A stretch of 64,000 nt of DNA from G963675935 sp963719005 (lineage in GTDB: Bacteria > Planctomycetota > Planctomycetia > Pirellulales > Thermoguttaceae). Within the stretch, counting starts at the first letter, position 1, and each line of letters begins with the position of its first letter. The notes beneath the pieces are model-generated. The model was given only the letters and a program-made list of their open reading frames with translations, was not told the DNA's origin and did no database searches. A program made the translations under genes and the position numbers. Shown piece after piece: positions 52,601 through 61,891 of this stretch. The DNA lies in the NCBI GenBank assembly GCA_963719005.1, contig CAVRAR010000014.1:1584467-1648466 (forward strand), in the 5' to 3' direction.

Positions 52601-53733
52601 CTCGACTTGTTCAGGAGCTTATTGAGGTCATCCTCCTCCTTGAAACGCCCGGTTACGATATCGTACCCCGGAGTCCCGCCACGTCGCAAAATTCCTTCTT
52701 CAAAGGTCAACACTATACCAAACTCTTTGTTGGATGCTGAAAGATAGACCCACGTTTCCATTACTGGTCCTCCGCCAGCGGAAAGGTCTGTGTGTATCTT
52801 CTTATGGGGTGATCCCATCAAGGTAGAAATGTGCTGGAAACTCATTCCAGGGTGGACCTGCTTCACCAAGACCGAGCACAGGTGTTTTACTCTTTCTTCC
52901 GATGCTCCGCCGCTACTACCTTCTGTGGCCTCTGTGTTCCCTTTCCGACCACTTATGTTTTCATCTTGTGAAACCCTTTCTTTATCCTGCCGTTCTGCCT
53001 GTCTCGCCAAACGCCTTTCTTCCTCCGCTCGCTTTTTCCTGGTTTCTTTCTCGTCTTTCACTTGCGTCAGAAGAGCCACTGCCTTTGGCGACTCCAAGGA
53101 TAACGCCAAGTTGTTGTCGAGTGCTTTGGCAATTAGGGTCTTCGCTTCGTCGGCATTCCCTTGTTCGGCGTCAAACTCAATGACTCGTCGAAATACTAGA
53201 GGGCGGTCAGTCTCCGTGAGGTAGGTGTAACTCTTGCCCAACAACACCCGGTACCTATCAACTGCGTCCGTCTTCTTTCCAGAATCCCACAGTGCGTTCG
53301 CCTCGGCAAATGTCTGTGCCGTCTCCCTTTCCTCCATGCAAACACCAATGAAGCCAATCAACATTACGCCTATCCAGGCCGCTGTCCAAATCCATTTGCT
53401 CCCATTTGCCCAAGTCGAATGTTTCCAGACGAGGAATAACCCAATTGGAAAACAGAATAGCAGCAAGACACCAATGAAGATTGGGTTCTCCCAGAATCTG
53501 GCAACTTGTGCTATCAGGTCACGAGATTGCTGCGTTGTGCTGCTCTGAGTGCTGGGCTGGGCGTTCAACGGGGGCGGAAAGATGTGACTTGCTTGGGTCC
53601 ACTGAGCCAGTCCTTTCTTCCAAACCAGATTGGTCGGTCGGATTTGGTTTGAGGAAAGCAATTGCCTGATCTGCTCTTCGGGCACGGGCCCTTTACGCTG
53701 CCCTTGCTGAGCGTAGTACCATTGCTCTGCCAT
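52597..53733 (-). CDS. GYF_2-domain membrane protein
   Basis: Residues 1-52 are a GYF_2 domain (AEQWYYAQQGQRKGPVPEEQ, LVWKKGLAQWTQASHI). Two membrane helices follow (IFIGVLLLFCFPIGLFLVW; WIWTAAWIGVMLIGFIGVC). The rest is charged and helical (KDEKETRKKRAEEERRLARQ), ending in a small folded domain (VKQVHPGMSFQHISTLMGSP) that resembles SmpA/BamE-type beta strands. GYF_2 domains are thought to bind proline-rich ligands. The ATG is preceded by AGGAG. Confidence 0.8.
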   Translation of the reverse strand: MAEQWYYAQQGQRKGPVPEEQIRQLLSSNQIRPTNLVWKKGLAQWTQASHIFPPPLNAQPSTQSSTTQQSRDLIAQVARFWENPIFIGVLLLFCFPIGLFLVWKHSTWANGSKWIWTAAWIGVMLIGFIGVCMEERETAQTFAEANALWDSGKKTDAVDRYRVLLGKSYTYLTETDRPLVFRRVIEFDAEQGNADEAKTLIAKALDNNLALSLESPKAVALLTQVKDEKETRKKRAEEERRLARQAERQDKERVSQDENISGRKGNTEATEGSSGGASEERVKHLCSVLVKQVHPGMSFQHISTLMGSPHKKIHTDLSAGGGPVMETWVYLSASNKEFGIVLTFEEGILRRGGTPGYDIVTGRFKEEDDLNKLLNKSR

Positions 53734-53744
53734 TGCGTGATCTC

Positions 53745-55631
53745 CTATGGACCTAAACTCTGAGGCTGGATTCCACGCTTCTTGAGTGCTGCAATATAGC
53801 CAGCGAGTTTACCTTGCCATGACTCTCTTGCTTCTCTTAGGTACGGGTCGTCGCCACTGCAATCCTTTATAGCTCCGAGGAGTTTGTTTACCTGATCTTG
53901 GATATTGCTTCTGGCAGCAGCATATTCTTTTTCGGAGGATGATCTGTATCCTTCCTTAGCAAGTCTTTCAGCGGCGTCGAGAATACCAAGTGCAGGTTCG
54001 GCAAGCATTACACCACCGTCGAAGCCCTTTTGATATACTACAGAACTGGTCGTGTCATAGAGGAGCGTGCCATCCTCGTCCCAATGTGTTGCTGGCCCTG
54101 GTTTTCCGTTCGTGAACGGTGTCTTGTACGAGAGTTGACCATTTGGATACCACCATGTCCAAACGCCATCCGGTTCATAGTCTTTATAGGTGCCTTCGGC
54201 CCGTTTGCTGCCGTTCTTATAGTATTCTATGGTGTGCCCTTGAAGCTTATCATCAACAAAGAGCACTTTGGTCTTCAGTGAACCGTTTTCATGCCACTCA
54301 CGGGCCAGCCCATTTCGCTTGCCGCCTATGCATGGAAGTTCAAGCCATTTGTTCCCGTTGGGATACCACTGCTGTAGTGTTCCCTCAGGTACTCCGCCCC
54401 AAAAGTACATCTCGCCCTTTCCTTGAAGAACAAAGAACTCGTGCCATTCATTGCCCCACCTGAAGGAGTCCGACCCAATTTCGTTCGTCCAGGTGATCTT
54501 TCCGTGCTGGACATGATGGCCATTTGCGAGAATGATCTCATTGTCTTTGAGGATTGTTCCCGGTCTACCATCCAATGATTCCACTCTCTCTAAGCGGTCG
54601 CCTTCCTTTACCCTATAAATGGTGAATGCTCTTGGCACTTCACCGTTTGGCCCCTTGGAATAATCACTCCTTGGCGGACCAGATGGTGGTTCGACGGCAA
54701 ATTCCTCGTCTTCTGCTTTGCCGCTGATACTCCCTCCCCTTTGGTCCTGCCCGTGACTCCCTATCATCCCAACGATCACCAAAGCCGCAAACGCCCCGGT
54801 CCAAATCCACTTTGTCTTGCTTGTCCAAACGGAGTGCTTCCAAACAAGGAATAGCCCCACTGGGAAACAGCAGAGAAGCAAGGGTCCGATGAAGAGTGGA
54901 TTCTCTTTGTTCGCATTCCAGAATGTTCTCACCTGTTTTGGCAACCCTGAGCCTTGCAGCTTAGACAACTCGCCATCAAGTGCTGCAACCCTTGCCAGCA
55001 GATCAGTGATCGGTCGAACCAATTCCTGTGGCCCGCTTTGCTCCCCGTAGGTCTCGAATGCTGCCTTTCCAAGCTGCCCTACGGCGTGGTTGGCTTTCAT
55101 TTGCAGCACTTTCACCTGTGCGGCGTCTTTGGTCGCCTTGGCTGCCGCTGCGGCCTTGTCAGCAATGCCCGCAGCCTTTGGCTGACTGGCTGATCGAGCC
55201 TGAATCGTCTTGATTTCATTGAGGAAGCCATCGATTTGTTGGAAAGGGGTGGTAAGATCGTTTCGGTGGCTGCCCGACTTATAGACGTGTTTGCCGAGTG
55301 CTTGGTAGGAACTGGGAAGATTGATCGTGGTAATCTTGGTTCGTTCTGCTTGCTTGACGGCGAGTTGTGCTGCCTCCTTGCCACGGCTCAAGAGCGATGC
55401 TGCTAATCCCTTGGCTTTGTTGCCAGTCTCTGAAGGGACTGGTGGCAGGGCGTTTTGGTCGGATGACGGCGGTAAAAAGACTTGGCTTGCTTGGGTCCAC
55501 TGAGCCATTCCCTGTTTCCAGACCAGATCGTTCGGTTGGACTTGGCCCGAGGAAATCAACTGCCTGATCTCTTGTTCCGACACTGGCCCGTTACGTTGGC
55601 CTTGTTGCACATAATACCACTGTTCTGCCAC
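53745..55631 (-). CDS. GYF_2-domain protein with MORN-like (YwqK-type) repeats
   Basis: The GTG start follows GGGAGG. Residues 1-52 are a GYF_2 domain nearly identical to its neighbours. A helical region follows, then two membrane helices (PLFIGPLLLCCFPVGLFLVW; WIWTGAFAALVIVGMIGSHG). Outside the membrane lie repeats of the antitoxin-YwqK/MORN type: EWHENGSLKTKVLFVDDKLQ, EYYKNGSKRAEGTYKDYEPD, WWYPNGQLSYKTPFTNGKPG. The C-terminus is helical. The MORN-like part may bind lipids or surface ligands; the role is unknown. It sits 12 nt upstream of the 52597 gene, probably as one operon. Confidence 0.8.
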   Translation of the reverse strand: MAEQWYYVQQGQRNGPVSEQEIRQLISSGQVQPNDLVWKQGMAQWTQASQVFLPPSSDQNALPPVPSETGNKAKGLAASLLSRGKEAAQLAVKQAERTKITTINLPSSYQALGKHVYKSGSHRNDLTTPFQQIDGFLNEIKTIQARSASQPKAAGIADKAAAAAKATKDAAQVKVLQMKANHAVGQLGKAAFETYGEQSGPQELVRPITDLLARVAALDGELSKLQGSGLPKQVRTFWNANKENPLFIGPLLLCCFPVGLFLVWKHSVWTSKTKWIWTGAFAALVIVGMIGSHGQDQRGGSISGKAEDEEFAVEPPSGPPRSDYSKGPNGEVPRAFTIYRVKEGDRLERVESLDGRPGTILKDNEIILANGHHVQHGKITWTNEIGSDSFRWGNEWHEFFVLQGKGEMYFWGGVPEGTLQQWYPNGNKWLELPCIGGKRNGLAREWHENGSLKTKVLFVDDKLQGHTIEYYKNGSKRAEGTYKDYEPDGVWTWWYPNGQLSYKTPFTNGKPGPATHWDEDGTLLYDTTSSVVYQKGFDGGVMLAEPALGILDAAERLAKEGYRSSSEKEYAAARSNIQDQVNKLLGAIKDCSGDDPYLREARESWQGKLAGYIAALKKRGIQPQSLGP

Positions 55632-55725
55632 AATCTACCTCCCAAACGTAAGTGTCGGCGTCTTGACGAACCCCTCGTATTCACCGATGCTCTCATTATT
55701 CCAGCGTTGTGTGTAACCAGCGTTG

Positions 55726-56622
55726 TTACAGAGCTTTCACCTTGGCGTCGTGCTCTTCCTGGCTGAGAATGCCATTGTCCAAAGCCGCCTTCAGTTTGGC
55801 CAATTGGTCTGCTTTCACCTTCTGATTGCGTTCCTTATTGATGGAATCCCGAACCAATGTCTCCAAGGCGGCGACCTTGGAATCGTATTCGGTCTGATCG
55901 AGAATTCCCGCCGTCAAGGCATCCCTTAGCTTGACAGCCTTTTCTTCAACAACGAACTGAACTTCGTACTCATCGACTTTCGCACTGATAGCAGCCTTCT
56001 TGGCGTTGTACTCATCGTCGTTTAGAATTCCCGCCTCTTTCGCTGCGTCCAGCTTCTTCATATCCTCTCTCACTCTCTCGATTGCCCGGTCTCTCGGAGA
56101 AAGCGGTGTTGCAGCGACTGGCGTAGCTTCAACCGCAGTGCCAAACTGAGGAGGTATAGGAGGCGGCTCCATCGGGAGAACTGGGGGTGGGGCTGCCTGT
56201 GTTACCGTCCCCTTGTCATCAAAGGTCTTAGTCTTCTTGAACTGGAGCGTATGCTCCATGTACTCCACGATGTCTCGCTCGACCTTCGCAGTCCATGCGG
56301 CTCCTGCCGCACCAGTAATTAGGGTCAATCCTCCAGTGAATAGGGCTGTGACGCCAGCACCTGTGATATTTTGCATCCACTGCCCAGTTGCACTCTCGAA
56401 CACAAATTCGTTGGGCTCCTCGGATAAGTACAGGCTGATCTTGAAGGCGATGTTAGTGCCCATAAGAGTCCGCAACTTTCCAGTCTTACGAGCCTGAATG
56501 AGCCATCGATCATCCGACTCCACGGAATCAACTTCGTATTCGTGCTCTTTGAACCAAAACACGAGCCGCTTGGAAATTGTTGCTAAATCAGGGTTCTGTG
56601 TCTGGAAGTAATGTTTGACCAT
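55726..56622 (-). CDS. Membrane-associated protein with three SHOCT-like repeats
   Basis: The N-terminal ~120 residues form a beta-rich domain and a Gly/Ala-rich hydrophobic stretch (GAGVTALFTGGLTLITGAAG). A proline-rich linker (PPPVLPMEPPPIPP) follows, a likely GYF ligand. The C-terminus holds three short SHOCT-like units: KLDAAKEAGILNDDEYNAKK, KLRDALTAGILDQTEYDSKV and KLKAALDNGILSQEEHDAKV. SHOCT is a short oligomerisation domain. GGAG precedes the ATG. Confidence 0.8.
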   Translation of the reverse strand: MVKHYFQTQNPDLATISKRLVFWFKEHEYEVDSVESDDRWLIQARKTGKLRTLMGTNIAFKISLYLSEEPNEFVFESATGQWMQNITGAGVTALFTGGLTLITGAAGAAWTAKVERDIVEYMEHTLQFKKTKTFDDKGTVTQAAPPPVLPMEPPPIPPQFGTAVEATPVAATPLSPRDRAIERVREDMKKLDAAKEAGILNDDEYNAKKAAISAKVDEYEVQFVVEEKAVKLRDALTAGILDQTEYDSKVAALETLVRDSINKERNQKVKADQLAKLKAALDNGILSQEEHDAKVKAL

Positions 56623-56709
56623 GTTTCTCCGATCTCCTATGATTGGTTTGCACGTTATCTGTATAGGTCTTGCTTCCGGCAGTGGTGTTTTTACAGCAGC
56701 CAGGCGTGG

Positions 56710-57357
56710 TTATTTGGTTTCCCGAATTGCGGCCACCGTTTCACTGGTTCTCCAGGCATTCCGACTTATTGCCGCAGCCCCCCCTAAAAATGGCAAGATG
56801 AAAAGTCCTACGACAAACGGGATGGTGACTACGCCAACCACCAACAGAATCCAGTAGATTGGCTTTACCTTCCAATAGCCTGGATGCCCCGGCCTAGTCG
56901 TCGCACTCTCAAAGAGTTGCGGCCAAACGGTGTTGATGGCATAAAGCTGCGGTGTTCTCTGAACTGTGGGACTAGCCATCTGGGTCAACGACACGCCACA
57001 TTTCACGCATACGATTGCTGCTGGATTGGTCTCGGCACCACAATTCCGGCAGAACTTGTTGCCGTTGGTCGGGGCTAATCCACAAGACATGCAAGCAACT
57101 GCTTTCTCATCTACGGGCTTGCCACAGTTGCGGCAGAACTTGTGTCCAGTCTCAGCAGTGGGCGGTGGCGGGCCAGCGGATTCAGCCGCACATGGGAAGA
57201 GTCCAGCATTACTTGCCGAAGTCCAATTGGTCATGCCTTGCTTCCAGACGAGATCGGTCGGCTGGAGTTGACCGGATGCCACAAGCTGTTGGAGTTGAGC
57301 TTCGGATACCGGCCCTACACGCTGTCCCTGCTTCGAGTAATACCACTGATCTGCCAT
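56710..57357 (-). CDS. GYF_2 and double zinc-ribbon membrane protein
   Basis: Order: GYF_2 (residues 1-52, DQWYYSKQGQRVGPVSEAQL), proline linker, zinc ribbon 1 (KFCRNCGKPVDEKAVACMSC), zinc ribbon 2 (KFCRNCGAETNPAAIVCVKC), then two closely spaced membrane helices (YWILLVVGVVTIPFVVGLFI...). AGGAG lies before the ATG. It heads the GYF_2/SHOCT gene run. Confidence 0.82.
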   Translation of the reverse strand: MADQWYYSKQGQRVGPVSEAQLQQLVASGQLQPTDLVWKQGMTNWTSASNAGLFPCAAESAGPPPPTAETGHKFCRNCGKPVDEKAVACMSCGLAPTNGNKFCRNCGAETNPAAIVCVKCGVSLTQMASPTVQRTPQLYAINTVWPQLFESATTRPGHPGYWKVKPIYWILLVVGVVTIPFVVGLFILPFLGGAAAISRNAWRTSETVAAIRETK

Positions 57358-58015
57358 CTCAAAGCTCCTGAAAGAAAATGGATTCTGCCGGGTAGTTCAT
57401 ATTGAGTCACAGGATGAAGTCTCAAGAAAGAAAAGAGGGGAGCACGCCGAAACGCCATCCCCCTGGAAGCCCTGCGACAGGCTGCGGAAGTAGCAGCGTC
57501 CAACGGCTCCCCAGACCGGGAACCTGTTCGAACGCCGACTTCCGCATGAAAATGTCGCAGTTTTCCAGGAACAACGGCAAACTAAGGTTATATCGAGTTG
57601 TACGGCGTCTACACGCCGTTGATGAAGTCTCCTTTTCATCACGTGGCTCGGCTCCCCAAGAACCAGCGGGGAACCCATCCCCTTAATGTAAGGACTGCTC
57701 GGCCTCACGTCAATTACCCTCGTTCCAGGCACCCGAACATCTCATTTATCCGGCTGGGGGCGGCAAGTCGTGGAAAAACAGACCAATCAAGGGCAGGTGG
57801 GGGCCAGTCGAAACCAGCCCCCACCTGCATCGCAGGGCCTCCAGAGGAAAACCCTCTGCTTAGGAAAGCGGAAGGGAAGGCATTTTGGGGACAGGCGGGA
57901 CGGAGAAGTTTTTGTCCCCAAATCCCAACGCCGGTCGCTTCTCCATGTAGAAGCCCGGCTACAGTTGTCGGGTTTTCGGTGGTAGGATGCTCGCAGAACA
58001 CCGAGCATCCTTCCA
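57358..58015. other. Hairpin-rich gap
   Basis: No gene is supported. It contains a perfect 12-bp inverted repeat (57793-57804 with 57817-57828), a TTTGGGGACA/TGTCCCCAAA pair near 57880-57925, and GCTTCT/AGAAGC near 57940-57957. The sigma-factor promoter must lie here, but I cannot place it with confidence. Confidence 0.55.
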
Positions 58016-58627
58016 ATGACCGAAGGCAACACCACTCAACTTCAACGGTATCTGGACTTGCTCCGGGCGGGCGACGAGCCAGCCCGAGGTGCTTTGATCC
58101 AACATTCGTGTGAGCGGCTGATGCGTCTGACCAGAAAAATGTTGAAGGGCTACCCGAGGCTGCGGCGGTGGGAACAGACCGACGACGTGCTGCAAAACGC
58201 TCTCATGCGTCTGCACCGATCCTTGGCTGAGATAAGGCCAGAATCGGTGCCGCAGTTCCTCGGTCTGGCCGCTACGCAAATTCGCCGTTCGCTGATTGAC
58301 CTTACTCGACATCACCTTGGACCGGAGGGCTATGCCGCTCGTCATCACACCGATGGAAATGACACCGGCAGAAATCTGATCGTAAGCCAGGAGCCCGACA
58401 AAACCGCCGAGCCCGAATCCTTGGAGCGTTGGAGCAGGTTCCACCAACATGTGGAAGCATTGCCCGACAAAGAACGGGAGATATTTGACTTGCTGTGGTA
58501 TCAGGGGCTTTCGCAAAGCGAAGCCGCAGATGCCCTTGGGGTTGACCTGCGGACCATCAAGCGGAGATGGAGATCGGCCCGCATCATAATTTACGAAGCC
58601 CTGGATGGCCAATCGCCTGAGAATTGA
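58016..58627 (+). CDS. ECF-type RNA polymerase sigma factor
   Basis: The 203-residue product has region 2 (RLRRWEQTDDVLQNALMRLH, ATQIRRSLIDLTRHH) and region 4 (LPDKEREIFDLLWYQGLSQS, EAADALGVDLRTIKRRWRSA). It directly precedes a Ser/Thr kinase gene, the gene order seen in planctomycete ECF groups where the kinase is thought to control the sigma factor. No anti-sigma is present. Confidence 0.9.
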   Translation: MTEGNTTQLQRYLDLLRAGDEPARGALIQHSCERLMRLTRKMLKGYPRLRRWEQTDDVLQNALMRLHRSLAEIRPESVPQFLGLAATQIRRSLIDLTRHHLGPEGYAARHHTDGNDTGRNLIVSQEPDKTAEPESLERWSRFHQHVEALPDKEREIFDLLWYQGLSQSEAADALGVDLRTIKRRWRSARIIIYEALDGQSPEN

Positions 58628-58628
58628 T

Positions 58629-60386
58629 ATGCCTGAAGATCCACGAATTGAAATCATTCTCGAACGGTGGGAAGACCTTCGGCAGAACGATGCTGAGGTG
58701 TCCGTTGAAGAATTGTGCCAAGAGCATCCCGATCTTCTCGATGTCATCCGGCAGCGTGTCAAAGCCCTTCAGGGGATGGAATGGCTCGATGCCTCTGGTG
58801 CTGACGACGGCGAAGAAGACAACCTGGAGCCAGTGCCCAAGACTCTGGGCCGCTATCGACTGGATTCCCTGATCGGAGCGGGTGGTTTTGGGCAGGTCTG
58901 GAAAGGCTTCGATCCCGACATTCAACGGCCAGTAGCAATCAAAATCCCTCGCTCTGGTCGCTTGGGTTCTCCACAACAGGCTGCACGATTTCTTGATGAG
59001 GCCCGCAAGGTCGCCCAACTCCGACATCCGGGCATCGTGCCCGTTCATGACGTGGGCAGCGACGGGGACTACTGCTACATCGTTTCAGAGTTCATTGACG
59101 GCGGCAATCTGGCTGAACATCGTGAGACGCTGCCTTGGCAGGATGCGGTTCGATTGATCGTGAAGATCGCTGGCATTCTACAACATGCCCATGCCAACGG
59201 CTTCGTTCATCGAGACATCAAACCGGCCAATATCCTTCTCGACTCGGACGGATCGCCGTATCTGACCGATTTCGGGATTGCAGTCACTGGAGAGGAACTT
59301 CGGGAAGGCGGGACTGGCACGGCAGGAACATTGGCCTACATGTCGCCGGAACAAATTGATGGTCGCCAGATCGACGTCTCGCACCGACATCTACAGTTTG
59401 GGTGTCGTTCTCTTCGAGTTGCTCGCTGGGCAGCGTCCCTTTGTAGCCGAAAATCCCGTTCAGCTTCGTCAGGCTATCCTGGTCGATGACCCAATGTTTC
59501 CTGCATCGGTTGAGGTTCCGCTTCGTCTGAAAACCATCTGCCTCAAAGCCTTGGCCAAAGAATCCACAGGAGAGGTACGCAACGGCCACACAATTTGCCG
59601 ACGAATTGAAGACTCCTTTGCGAACCACGGCAGAAAAGGCTGCTGTTGTGGTCGGTCATCGGCGTTGTTCTGCTGACAATGGGTACGATCTTCTGGCTCG
59701 CTTCCCAACAACACGAGAACCCACTGCTAGACCCGAAGCCAAACGCCGAGGAGTTGGCTGCGACTGAGCAACGTATACGAGAGCAAACGGCCAAAGCTGA
59801 TGATGCTCGTAAGGAAGCAATGGCCGTCGCCAAGCGAATCACCAATCCGATCCACGAATCAGGCACTCCCTCTCACAAACAAGTTACGGAGGCAGACTTC
59901 AAGCGATGGGGAGGAAACCCTCTATTGCGGCGGCTGATTCTTGCCGACACGACAACCCAGGATTCATATCTGGGTTACTTGAAGGGTTGCCCGATGCTCG
60001 AAGAGATTGATCTGAGCCGTTGTCCGATTGGGGACGATGGCTTGGTTTCCATTTCCGACCTTCCAAGCCTTCGGCGTTTGGTGCTGGCAGGAACAAGAGT
60101 TTCCGATAACGGATTGAAAGCACTTCGCCCCGGATCGTTGCAAACTCTTGACCTGAGCGGCACCAAGATCACCGATGCCGGATTGAAAAATCTTTGCAGT
60201 AGCCCTGGCATTGCCGAACGTCTGACCGAGTTGAATCTGAACAACACGGCTGTCACCGACAACGCCATCCAATGCCTTCGGAAGATGCCGAGGCTGAAAA
60301 AGCTCTGCCTGAAGGGTACGAAAGTCTCCGACCAGAGCGTGGAGAAATTGCAGCAATTGCTTCCCAATTGTCGGATAGAAAGGTGA
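58629..60386 (+). pseudogene. Receptor-like Ser/Thr kinase with LRR domain, three indels
   Basis: The kinase part has the G-loop LIGAGGFGQVWKGFD, VAIKIP, VHRDIKPANILLDSDG, LTDFGIAV and MSPEQIDG. Near 59382 the frame shifts to TDIYSLGVVLFELLAGQRPF, near 59565 to ERYATATQFADELKTPLRTT, and near 59648 to the membrane helix WSVIGVVLLTMGTIFWLA. The C-terminus is a leucine-rich-repeat domain (LEEIDLSRCPIGDDGLVSIS; LQTLDLSGTKITDAGLKNL). Repaired it is a PknB-type receptor kinase of about 585 residues with the LRR part outside. The ATG lies one base after the sigma stop, so the pair is coupled. Confidence 0.82.
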
Positions 60387-60453
60387 GGGGGAACGCAGAA
60401 GCATCACCGTACATATTGATTTAAGGGGCTATAGAACACCAAGGAGATCAATA

Positions 60454-61248
60454 ATGGCCAAAGCCAAGAAGAAAGCCGCCAATGCAGCAACGAAGAGGCA
60501 GGCGGCGAAGAAGAAAGCAACGGACGAACGCACTCCTTCCAAGAACGCCACACACGAAGAAATGATGGAGTGGCGAATCAAGATGATGACCAAGGAGGAA
60601 GACCTGAACCCGAAGCTCAAGAAGTATGTTGACCGCTCATCTGGCCCTTTCGGCTCGTTGCTTCGCCACCCGCTACTAATCACACAGGTTGACCCTAAAC
60701 GGGCAGCTTGGGTCAACTGGTGTGTTGAACACAAGGAAAAGGAACTGGCTAAGTTTAGGGCAGCGAGGGATTGGAGAGGAGTCCTTGGCTGTTATGAGAC
60801 CCCTTTCCTTGTCGAGGGTTTTTGCAGTGAACTGACTGGCTGCGATGATGCCAGCTATTGGGAATTGCTGGCCTTCGTCTGGACCGTCCCTGAGCAACTC
60901 TGGCCGTACAACAAATTGTTCCTTCAATTCTTCAACTCTCCCCGTCCTCAACGTAAGAGGTTGATGGACGCCGACGAACATAAGGCCCTTGCCAAGCTGC
61001 CCGATACTCTTCCCGTGTATCGGGGGTTCATTGGCACTCATGGCAAAGGTCTCTCTTGGACAACCGACAAGAAGAAGGCGATCTGGTTTGCCAAGCGGTT
61101 TGCCGTGTTGACTCGCTTGGGAGAGCCCCGATTGATGGTTGGTGAGGCGAGCAAAGCCGACGTGCTGGCTTACTTCACCAGACGGAAAGAGGCCGAAGTG
61201 GTCATCGACCCCTCAAAGGTCAAGGGGAAGAAAGTGGTCAACCTGTAG
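60454..61248 (+). CDS. Protein with ADP-ribosyltransferase-like C-terminus
   Basis: The N-terminus is strongly basic and low-complexity (AKAKKKAANAATKRQAAKKK). The C-terminal ~90 residues show an R-S-E ART layout: LPVYRGFIGTHG (Arg), GLSWTTDKKKAIWFAKRF (Ser-Thr and following helix), and KEAEVVIDPSKVKG (acidic strand). I recall phage and plasmid proteins with this ending. A role as toxin or modifier of host proteins is inference. Followed by no obvious antitoxin. Confidence 0.55.
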   Translation: MAKAKKKAANAATKRQAAKKKATDERTPSKNATHEEMMEWRIKMMTKEEDLNPKLKKYVDRSSGPFGSLLRHPLLITQVDPKRAAWVNWCVEHKEKELAKFRAARDWRGVLGCYETPFLVEGFCSELTGCDDASYWELLAFVWTVPEQLWPYNKLFLQFFNSPRPQRKRLMDADEHKALAKLPDTLPVYRGFIGTHGKGLSWTTDKKKAIWFAKRFAVLTRLGEPRLMVGEASKADVLAYFTRRKEAEVVIDPSKVKGKKVVNL

Positions 61249-61820
61249 ATCGATCTCCCCTGTCGAAACGACTTTCTTTCTGCCCCAGTCTCAAAACGAA
61301 CAATTCCCAATTTTGGCTTGATTTCCCTGACACCGGGGTTCCTTGGGCCGGGCTGTGGAGAATTGGCGAGGGCGGCTTCTTTCTCCGTGGCTTCATGTGC
61401 AGCCAAGAAACCCGTGGACTTTTGGACTGCCAATTCTCTTCGATAGAAGCCAGCCATCGTAGCAGACCCAGCCAGCACCGATGGCGATGAAGGTGGGCAC
61501 GAGGGGCGGAATCCGTAACGCCGAGGAGTAAGGGCTGCGTCCCCCAAGAATAGCCAAGGAGACAGGTTGGATTTCAAGACAGTTTACATTCATTACAGTG
61601 CATTGTGGACCGACTGGATTTTTTGGAGGATTGGTTGAGGCTGAGCGACCCGAAAACCCCCGTTTGTGAATTCACAAGAATGTACCTCCTTTCACCCACA
61701 CGACGACCGAAAGTAGGCGAAAGCGGCGAAAGAAATACCGGCCACAAAGTGAAGCACCGACTGGATTTAGCGTCATAAGTGCTGTGAAGACAACGACTTG
61801 CAAAAACCCCTACCGCCAAG
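61249..61820. other. Gap before the attachment site
   Basis: No gene supported. The 13-mer ACCGACTGGATTT occurs at 61609-61621 and 61756-61768; CTGGATT matches what the 5' strand of the tRNA-Leu anticodon arm should be. These may be arm or core sites of recombination. Confidence 0.45.
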
Positions 61821-61872
61821 CTCAAAATCCAGTATGGGCAACCATGTGAGGGTTCAACTCCCTCCTCCGGTA
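61821..61872 (+). tRNA. 3' half of tRNA-Leu(CAA): candidate integrase attachment site
   Basis: From the anticodon loop on, every part fits. Loop CTCAAAA with anticodon CAA (61823-61825), stem TCCAG, long variable arm ATGG-GCAA-CCAT, T-arm GAGGG-TTCAACT-CCCTC, acceptor CTCCGGT and discriminator A, as in leucine tRNAs. The matching 5' strand CTGGA is absent upstream, so this is a half gene, not a functional tRNA. CCA is not encoded. It lies 20 bp from the end of an integrase gene, the usual layout of an att site. Confidence 0.8.
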
Positions 61873-61891
61873 CTTCATGAGAGATAAGGGG

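Noticed and set aside
61605..61872. tRNA-Leu interrupted by a group I intron
   Set aside because: CTGGATT occurs upstream at 61614 and 61761, but no 5' acceptor or D-arm precedes it, so a split functional tRNA is not supported.
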